Shown: one piece after another, positions 58,622-64,000 of the stretch
Layout of the letters: the number at the start of each line of letters is the position of its first letter
Position numbering within the stretch: the stretch's first letter is position 1
Source: Chloroflexota bacterium
GTDB lineage: Bacteria > Chloroflexota > Dehalococcoidia > JACPQD01
Reading direction: 5' to 3'
Length of the DNA: 64,000 bases
Assembly (NCBI GenBank): GCA_016190665.1
Contig: JACPQD010000036.1
Location: forward strand, 1 to 64,000
The notes under the pieces: generated by a model
The model's input: the letters and a program-made list of their open reading frames with translations, nothing else
What the model was told of the DNA's origin: nothing
Database searches by the model: none
Position numbers and translations under genes: made by a program

Positions 58622-59866
58622 TTACGTCAGCGCCGACAGGCGTTTGCGCCGCCACGCTCGCGGCGTCACCACCTCCATCACGTCATCGACCGTGACCACC
58701 CCCAGCATGCGGTCCTGGTCATCGACTACCGGAATGGCCAGCAAGTTATACTTCACCAGCGCGGTGGTCACCTCCCGACGATCGGCGGAGGCGAGGATGC
58801 TGACAGCGTCAGGATGCATGAACTCGCTGACCTTCCTTCCCGGAGCGGCGACCACCAGGTCTCGCAACGAGACGACCCCGGAGAGGTGCTTCTCGGCGTC
58901 TGTCACGTAGAGATAGTAGACGGTGTCGGCTTCGGGCGCGACCTTCCTGAGATGATCGATAGCCTCTTGAGCAGTCTGGTCCGGAGACAAGGCCACATAT
59001 TCCGTGGTCATCAGGCCGCCAGCGGAATCCTCCGGGTACGCCATCAACTCTCGGGCATCCTGCGCCGCCTCCGGCTCCATGAGATCGAGGAGCTCCTTAG
59101 CTTTCTCCTCGGAAACATCTCCCAGCACGTCGGCGGCGTCATCGGGGGCCATCTCTTCGAGGATGTCAGCGCCCTTTTCGCTATCGATCATCTCGATGAT
59201 GGCGGCCTGCCTCTCAGGCTCCACCTCGGCGAGAGCGGTGGCCGCTGTCTCATCATCCAGGGATTGGACGGCATCGGTACCCTCTGTGGCGCTGAGCTGG
59301 TTCAGGATCTCGGCGATGTCCGCCGGGTGTAGCTTCCGCAGACGTCCCAGGGGTACCTTGAGCTTGACGGCCGGCACATTGCTGGGCAGAAGATCAACAT
59401 CGTCCCAGCTTATGAGGCTTTCTTCCCATCGCTTGCCAAGGACATCGGCCACTGGCCCAAACCCGAGGCGCCGCAACAGACCCTGGGTGCTGTTGTCCAC
59501 CGCCACCAGCCGATATTGGCCGTTACTCCGGTTGAGTTGCAGGTCGTTGACGCGCACGATCTTCACGCCTTCGGTATCCACTATCTGCTTGTCCAGGACG
59601 TCGCGAGCGAGCGCCAGAATGTTCTCCGCAAGCTGATACGCCTCGATCTCATTGGCGATTACCTTCAGCTTCAGTCTTTTCGGCTCCAGGCTCTCTATTT
59701 GCCGCCAGGGCACGATCTTGGCTTGCCCTCCAGACAGGGAAATCTCTATGGCGCTAACGGAGGGATAGGCGGTATCGCAGGGAACGATAACATCTTTCAG
59801 TTTCCCCACCCGCTTGCCTTCTCGGTCCCGGACCTCCTTGCCGAGAATCTGGCTTAAGAAGGGCAT
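58622..59866 (-). CDS. PRC-barrel / MgtE N-terminal / CBS domain protein
   Basis: A 414-residue cytosolic protein with three parts. A PRC-barrel (MPFLSQILGKEVRDREGKRVGKLKDVIV, residues 1-75) is followed by a second PRC-like segment (~85-155). The MgtE_N superhelix has LHPADIAEILNQLSATEGTDAVQSLDDETAATALAEVEPERQAAIIEM near 195-245. A CBS pair (TEYVALSPDQTAQEAIDHLRKVAP and ISILASADRREVTTALVKYNLLAIPVVD-type, ~290-410) ends it. It lacks the MgtE membrane domain. Such proteins are found next to NRAMP-like transporters and probably sense the metal. ATG 59866 lies 10 nt after AGGAGG, which is inside a terminator-like hairpin. Confidence 0.88.
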   Translation of the reverse strand: MPFLSQILGKEVRDREGKRVGKLKDVIVPCDTAYPSVSAIEISLSGGQAKIVPWRQIESLEPKRLKLKVIANEIEAYQLAENILALARDVLDKQIVDTEGVKIVRVNDLQLNRSNGQYRLVAVDNSTQGLLRRLGFGPVADVLGKRWEESLISWDDVDLLPSNVPAVKLKVPLGRLRKLHPADIAEILNQLSATEGTDAVQSLDDETAATALAEVEPERQAAIIEMIDSEKGADILEEMAPDDAADVLGDVSEEKAKELLDLMEPEAAQDARELMAYPEDSAGGLMTTEYVALSPDQTAQEAIDHLRKVAPEADTVYYLYVTDAEKHLSGVVSLRDLVVAAPGRKVSEFMHPDAVSILASADRREVTTALVKYNLLAIPVVDDQDRMLGVVTVDDVMEVVTPRAWRRKRLSALT

Positions 59867-59867
59867 G

Positions 59868-60090
59868 AAAAAACCACCTCCTTCCGCTTCGTGAGGTGGT
59901 CCTCGCACCAACGACGGGGTGCATCGTCGCGCCCGTGTCGACGCTACACGGCGATACCTCCCCGATCCTTGAGGAACCCCACCGTCACAATATTCTCTTG
60001 AGTGATGCTACGGTCTCCGCTCGGGTCCGCGTCCATAGAAACAGCTTACGCCTGAGAGAGCCCTGATTTCACTGGGCGTCTCTACCACTC
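59868..60090 (-). promoter_or_regulatory. Candidate riboswitch leader with terminator/antiterminator
   Basis: Minus strand. ACCACCTC (59900-59893) and GAGGTGGT (59880-59873) with a following run of six T form a Rho-independent terminator whose 3' arm contains the Shine-Dalgarno of the CBS gene. GAGGACCAC (59904-59896) can pair instead with GTGGGGTTCCTC (59982-59971), which excludes the terminator. Between them lie CGTGT/ACACG and CGACG/CGTCG hairpins. The order GGGGAGG ... GTGCGAGGACC has a weak resemblance to the yybP-ykoY manganese riboswitch core, which would fit a metal-transport operon, but the match is poor. Region 59867-60305 has no protein gene. Confidence 0.45.
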
Positions 60091-60092
60091 CC

Positions 60093-60112
60093 ATTGTCCA
60101 CCACTGGACAAT
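60093..60112. promoter_or_regulatory. Operator-like palindrome ATTGTCCA-CCAC-TGGACAAT
   Basis: A perfect 8-bp inverted repeat with 4-bp spacer between the divergent CBS gene leader and the HD-GYP gene promoter. The symmetry fits a dimeric repressor site acting on either direction. Confidence 0.5.
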
Positions 60113-60194
60113 TCATCATAGCGCAGCAACCTGGGCGTGTCAATGGGTACAGATTTCGAGTGAGTTACCTGTTGCCTGCATGTGTTCATAAATG

Positions 60195-60203
60195 TGTTAT
60201 AAT
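60195..60203 (+). promoter_or_regulatory. Extended -10 promoter of the HD-GYP gene
   Basis: TG-T-TATAAT at 60195-60203. A TTGCCT at 60172 is 20 bp upstream, too far for a good -35 box. The transcript leader would be ~95 nt before ATG 60306. Confidence 0.55.
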
Positions 60204-60305
60204 TGTGTGCCATGTGGATCAAGTAACTCCACTGTACAGCCTGCTGAACGAAATGGCCGCCGCGGTCAAAACCGCGCCAATTCCGGCGGCACTGGCGGGA
60301 GGGAA

Positions 60306-63300
60306 ATGAGACAGCTCTTTGACACCCTGCGCGTCCAACTAGTCCTTCTTGTCATTCTGGCGCTCATGCCCGCCCTCTTCCTGGCCGTGTATACCGCCGC
60401 CGCAACGCGCAACCACGAGGTCTTTGAGGCGCGACGTGACGCAGTGCGTCACGCCCGCCAGATAGCTCAGAACCACGCTGACTCCGTAGCCGACACCCGC
60501 GACCTCCTTCTCACCTTGCCGCTGCTCCGGCCCGTGCGCGAGGCGGATAGCGGCGCCTGCAACAATCTCTTCCCCAATCTTCTCAAGCAGCTTACCCGTT
60601 ATGTCAATCTGGGAGTCGCCACGGCGAACGGCCAGCTCTTTTGCAGCAGCGTCCCCGTCACAGCACCCGTCAACCTGAGCGACGCCACCTACTTCCGGCG
60701 CGCCCTGGACAGCCGCACCTTCGCCGCCAGCGACTACCACATCGATCGAGTTACCGGCAAACCGGCGATGGTCCTCGCCTACCCCTTCCCGGACGAGGGC
60801 GCACCGGCAGGCGTGGTATTCGCCGCGCTGGATCTGGAGTACCTGAGCCAAATGCCGCCCGACGCCGAGTTGCCCAGGGGTGCGGAGGTAACGATAGTCC
60901 ATCGCAATGGATCCGTTGTCGCCCATTGGCCAGATCCCCAGCTCTGGATAGGCCAGAGAATGGGGGACACGCCCGTCATCAAAACGATCCTCGCACAGAA
61001 GGAAGGCATAGCCGAAGCTGCTGGGCTGGATGGCGTTCCGCGCCTGTTTGCCTTCGCCCCGCTGGGCGATGCTTCTGAGCTCTACGTAAGCGTAGGCATT
61101 CCGACGGAAGCCCTTTTCGCCGAGGCTGACCGCGGCCTGGTTAATAGCCTCGGAATCCTGGCGTTCGTCGGCGTGGTCGTGTTGGGGCTGGCCCTGACGG
61201 GGAGCGACCTCCTCGTGCTGCGCCGGGTGAAGAAACTGGTGAGGGCGGCGACGCGGCTCGGAGCGGGCAATCTCGATGCCCGCACCGGCCTCTCCTACCA
61301 GGCGGGAGAGCTGGGGCAACTGGCCCACACCTTCGACGAAATGGCCACGCAGCTTCAGCGACGGGAGGCGGAGCGTCAGGCCGCAGAGGAGACGCTCCGC
61401 GCCAGCCAGGAGCGCTACCGCACCTTGATCGAGGCTTCTCCTGATGCCATAGTTGTCGCTGACCTCACGGGGTCTCCCATTCTGGCCAACCAGAAGGCCG
61501 CGACTATGGTGGGAAATAGCAACGCCGCGGAAGTCATAGGCAGGCCCATGACAGATTTCTTCGCCCCGGACGACCGCGACCGGGCCCAGGAGGTTCTGCG
61601 GCAGACGATAGATTTGGGGGAAGTGAGAGATTTCAATATCGATCTCCAGAGAGAAGGCGACGGGGCGACGCCGGTCGAGATCAATACCGCCCTGATGCGG
61701 GATGCTGGGGGGAACCCGCGAGGCTTGCTGGCCATAATTCGGGATGTGACGGAGCGCAGAGAGGCAGAAGAGCGGGTCCGCGTTGAGGCCGAGCGCACCG
61801 CGGCCCTGGTTCGGAGCGCAGCGCGTTTGAACGCCCGCCTGGACATGGACGCCGTGTTGAGCGCTATCTGCGAAGAAGCGGCGCTAGCCCTGAAAGTCCC
61901 GGTGACCTCAGTCTCCCTCTACGACCCCGCAGACGGCGCCCTCCATCTGGTCGAGGCCCACGGCGCGCCACTTGATATCTTGAGGCAACTGTCGCCCATA
62001 CCACGGAGCACCTTCGAAAGAGACGCCAACGAAAGAGGCAAAGTCTTCGTCATCCCGGACTTGGAAGCCCTGCCCGACCGGTTGGACAGCGCGTTCCCCG
62101 CGGAACTACAGGCGCGAACCCTTGCCCTGGCCACCATCGCGAGGGACGACCATCTCATCGGCGCCCTGACCGCCGTATGCCTGAAGCAGCCCCGCGTCTT
62201 CAGCAACAACGAACTGGCGCTGTTGCAGGGCCTGGCTGATCAAGCGGCCCAGGCCATTGCCAATGCCCGTATGGCTGAGCGGACCAGCCGCCACCTCAAA
62301 CGGCTGCAGGCTCTTCACACTATCGACATGGCCATAACAAGCAGCCTGGACTTGCGCGTTACCTTGAACGTCTTGCTGGACCAGGCTACAACACAATTAG
62401 GGGCCGACGCCGCCAACGTTCTAATGCTGGAACCGCACACGAATACCCTGGAATATGCCGCCGGACGCGGCTTCCGCAGCGCGGCTCTAGAACACACACG
62501 TTTGCGCCTTGGCCGCGGGCCGTCCGGACGCGCGGCCTTCGAGCGCCGCATTATCAGCGTCCCCAGCCTGGATGCAGACCCGGAGGCCGCCTCCCTGGCT
62601 TCACTGGTGGCGAGCGAGGGGTTTGTCACCTGTTACTCCTCTCCCCTGATTGCCAAGGGCAATGTTAAGGGCGTGCTGGAACTATTCAAGCGGGTCCCCT
62701 TTGAACCCGACGACGAGTGGACGCAATTTCTCGAGGCGCTCTCTACTCAAGCTGCTATCGCGATTGACAACGCCGGCCTCTTCGATGGTTTGCAGCGCTC
62801 TAACGTCGAACTCACCCTTGCCTATGACAACACTCTCGAAGGTTGGTCGCGGGCCCTGGACCTGCGGGACGAGGAGACCGAAGGCCATTCGCGACGGGTC
62901 ACGGATATGACTGTCCGGTTGGCGGAGGCCATGGGAATCAGTTGGGAGCAGATGGTTCACGTGCGCCGGGGCGCGCTTCTGCATGATATAGGTAAGATGG
63001 GTATCCCCGACACGATCCTGCTGAAGCCAGGACCGCTGACAAACGAAGAGTGGACGGTTATGCGCCGTCACCCGGTCCTCGCTCACGAACTCCTGTCGCC
63101 CATACCTTTCTTGCGACCCGCTCTGCCCATCCCCTACTGCCATCATGAGAAGTGGGACGGCACAGGCTATCCACGCGGCCTGAAGGGCGAGCAAATCCCC
63201 CTGGAGGCCCGCGTCTTTGCTCTCGTAGACGTGTGCGATGCGCTGGCCTCCGAGCGACCTTACCGGGCCGCCTGGCCCTCCGAACTTATCCATGATTACC

Positions 63301-63374
63301 TTCGCTCCCAGTCCAGGTTGCACTTTGACCCCGCTGTTGTCGATAAGTTCTTCGTTCTCAATTCGCCCTCTTGA
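60306..63374 (+). CDS. Multi-sensor HD-GYP domain phosphodiesterase
   Basis: A 1022-residue membrane sensor. TM1 is ~10-30 and an extracytoplasmic dCache-like domain follows (~35-270; LFCSSVPVTAPVNLSDATYFRRAL, DYHIDRVTGKPAMVLAYP). TM2 is ~280-300, HAMP ~305-360, PAS ~375-500, then two GAF domains (~510-660 and ~680-840). The HD-GYP domain is C-terminal (~855-1020), with LHDIGKMGIPDTILLKPGPLTNEEW (HD 893-894), HHEKWDGTGYP and a GxPYR end (ERPYRAAW). The HD-GYP motif is complete, so it should hydrolyse cyclic-di-GMP. ATG 60306 follows GGGAGGG. Confidence 0.93.
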   Translation: MRQLFDTLRVQLVLLVILALMPALFLAVYTAAATRNHEVFEARRDAVRHARQIAQNHADSVADTRDLLLTLPLLRPVREADSGACNNLFPNLLKQLTRYVNLGVATANGQLFCSSVPVTAPVNLSDATYFRRALDSRTFAASDYHIDRVTGKPAMVLAYPFPDEGAPAGVVFAALDLEYLSQMPPDAELPRGAEVTIVHRNGSVVAHWPDPQLWIGQRMGDTPVIKTILAQKEGIAEAAGLDGVPRLFAFAPLGDASELYVSVGIPTEALFAEADRGLVNSLGILAFVGVVVLGLALTGSDLLVLRRVKKLVRAATRLGAGNLDARTGLSYQAGELGQLAHTFDEMATQLQRREAERQAAEETLRASQERYRTLIEASPDAIVVADLTGSPILANQKAATMVGNSNAAEVIGRPMTDFFAPDDRDRAQEVLRQTIDLGEVRDFNIDLQREGDGATPVEINTALMRDAGGNPRGLLAIIRDVTERREAEERVRVEAERTAALVRSAARLNARLDMDAVLSAICEEAALALKVPVTSVSLYDPADGALHLVEAHGAPLDILRQLSPIPRSTFERDANERGKVFVIPDLEALPDRLDSAFPAELQARTLALATIARDDHLIGALTAVCLKQPRVFSNNELALLQGLADQAAQAIANARMAERTSRHLKRLQALHTIDMAITSSLDLRVTLNVLLDQATTQLGADAANVLMLEPHTNTLEYAAGRGFRSAALEHTRLRLGRGPSGRAAFERRIISVPSLDADPEAASLASLVASEGFVTCYSSPLIAKGNVKGVLELFKRVPFEPDDEWTQFLEALSTQAAIAIDNAGLFDGLQRSNVELTLAYDNTLEGWSRALDLRDEETEGHSRRVTDMTVRLAEAMGISWEQMVHVRRGALLHDIGKMGIPDTILLKPGPLTNEEWTVMRRHPVLAHELLSPIPFLRPALPIPYCHHEKWDGTGYPRGLKGEQIPLEARVFALVDVCDALASERPYRAAWPSELIHDYLRSQSRLHFDPAVVDKFFVLNSPS

Positions 63375-63442
63375 CACCCTCCCCTCAAGAATGATAGCAT
63401 TCTGCCATTCCAGTAGAAGACCAACATTGAAGGGATTACCGA

Positions 63443-64000
63443 ATGTCAGAACCGGTTTATGAGGTTGTGTGGCCCCTGGGCAAATCGGTCTATGAGACCC
63501 TACCCCTCGCGCCTCGCAGCGACGACCTGAGCGGCAAGACCGTCTGCGAGCTCTGGGACTGGCTCTTCCGCGGGGAGGAGATCTTCCCCATCTTGCGAGA
63601 GGCCCTGGCCAGGCGGTACTCCGGCATCAAGTTCGCCGACTATAACATCTTCGGCAACACTCATAGCGCCCGGGAGAAGGCCATCATCAGCGAACTTCCC
63701 AGGCTGCTGCGCGAACGTCAATGCGATGCTGTCATCTCCGCTGTGGGCGCCTGAGGGAGCTGCACGCCCGCCGTGGTGCGGGCCAGCGCCGTGGCTGAAC
63801 GGGCCGGCGTCCGGAGCGTCTCTATCGCCGCCTCCGGATTCGTGCAGCAAGGGCGCGCTGTGGCCAAAGCCCTGGGCGCGGAGAATATAGCTATCGCTGA
63901 ATATCCCGGCGTCATCATGCTCGACAGCAAAGAGGAACTGCGCCGCAAGGTCGAAGAGGTCCTCGTCGATAGGGTTGTCAACGGCCTGACCACGTCGGTG
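63443..64000 (+). CDS. UGSC-family selenoprotein, 3' end beyond the window (Sec at UGA 63752-63754)
   Basis: Reading through TGA 63752 gives at least 186 residues with Sec104-Gly-Ser-Cys107, the exact UGSC motif. Upstream, LSGKTVCELWDWLFRGEEIFPILREAL and the loop ISAVGA precede it. Downstream TPAVVRASAVAERAGVRSVSIAASGFVQQG and EYPGVIMLD continue the domain. It stays open to the window edge, so the length is unknown; it could be a longer fusion type. ATG 63443 has AAGGG upstream. The SECIS-like hairpin at 63759-63787 is the best of the three in the window. Confidence 0.9.
63759..63787 (+). promoter_or_regulatory. Candidate SECIS hairpin
   Basis: GCUG/CAGC, a CAC bulge on one side, then a perfect 6-bp stem GCCCGC/GCGGGC closes the loop CGUGGU. 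The loop begins 17 nt after the UGA. A bulged upper stem with guanines in the loop is the bacterial SECIS design. Confidence 0.6.

Noticed and set aside
59866..60090. M-box (ykoK) magnesium riboswitch upstream of the MgtE_N/CBS gene
   Set aside because: The conserved M-box core could not be found; only a generic terminator/antiterminator arrangement is supported.
1..64000. CRISPR arrays
   Set aside because: Repeats found are degenerate words, palindromes or dispersed elements; no regularly spaced identical repeats with unique spacers and no cas genes.
1..64000. tRNA or rRNA genes, including a tRNA-Sec
   Set aside because: I looked for T-loop GTTCGA patterns with matching acceptor stems and found none convincing; a covariance search is needed to be sure.

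Overview
The window looks like a chromosomal segment of a GC-rich Chloroflexota bacterium, most likely a Dehalococcoidia-type lineage. This is inferred from the gene repertoire: family 5 lipoprotein solute-binding proteins, CaiB/BaiF CoA-transferases, double-hotdog MaoC-like proteins, UGSC-family (seleno)proteins, a corrinoid/URO-D methyltransferase operon, and threonine/proline-rich surface proteins. No rRNA or tRNA gene was recognised, so the placement is an inference. In-frame UGA codons at redox-active positions of three genes indicate a selenocysteine-decoding organism, although no selA, selB, selC or selD lies in the window.

Layout. 0-18 kb is a catabolic and uptake region. It holds two membrane-dipeptidase-like proteins around a lipoprotein binding protein, and two paralogous pairs each made of a small UGSC-family protein plus a ~350-aa partner. 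One UGSC protein carries Sec; the other has lost both redox residues. The region also has two CaiB/BaiF CoA-transferases, two tandem MaoC-like dehydratases, a second binding protein, a type II restriction-modification pair, a decayed REP-associated transposase and three REPIN-like palindrome pairs. 18-28 kb has a flavoprotein, a molybdopterin oxidoreductase, an FmdB zinc ribbon, a corrinoid protein with two URO-D-type methyltransferases, ComM/YifB, an amidohydrolase and a dienelactone hydrolase. 28-38 kb is a defence/mobile island: a frameshifted exported protein, a very large Eco57I-type methylase overlapping a PLD-SNF2 helicase, a membrane protein and an integrase remnant. 38-49 kb has a rhodanese with two in-frame UGA codons at its CxC cysteines, Trm112, a PTPS/QueD homologue, a SAM methyltransferase, PBP1A, a third MaoC-like gene, a wHTH-nuclease-like protein, PEBP, a two-subunit TPP decarboxylase and a decayed HicAB. 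49-55 kb is housekeeping: dapA, asd, dapB, pnp and rpsO. 55-64 kb has a surface protein, an NRAMP transporter with a CBS/MgtE_N protein behind a structured leader, an HD-GYP sensor and a second UGSC selenoprotein cut by the window end.

How the parts fit. Binding proteins, dipeptidase-like proteins, CoA-transferases and MaoC-like hydratases fit import and CoA-dependent breakdown of organic acids or peptide-like compounds. The UGSC/partner modules sit among them and may supply a thiol/selenol redox step; that role is inferred. Intergenic DNA is unusually rich in several families of short repeats: a ~165-bp MITE-like element, REPIN-like pairs, G-run tracts, stop-codon-linked hairpins and word palindromes. 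Ordinary gene calls will truncate the three selenoprotein genes at their UGA codons.
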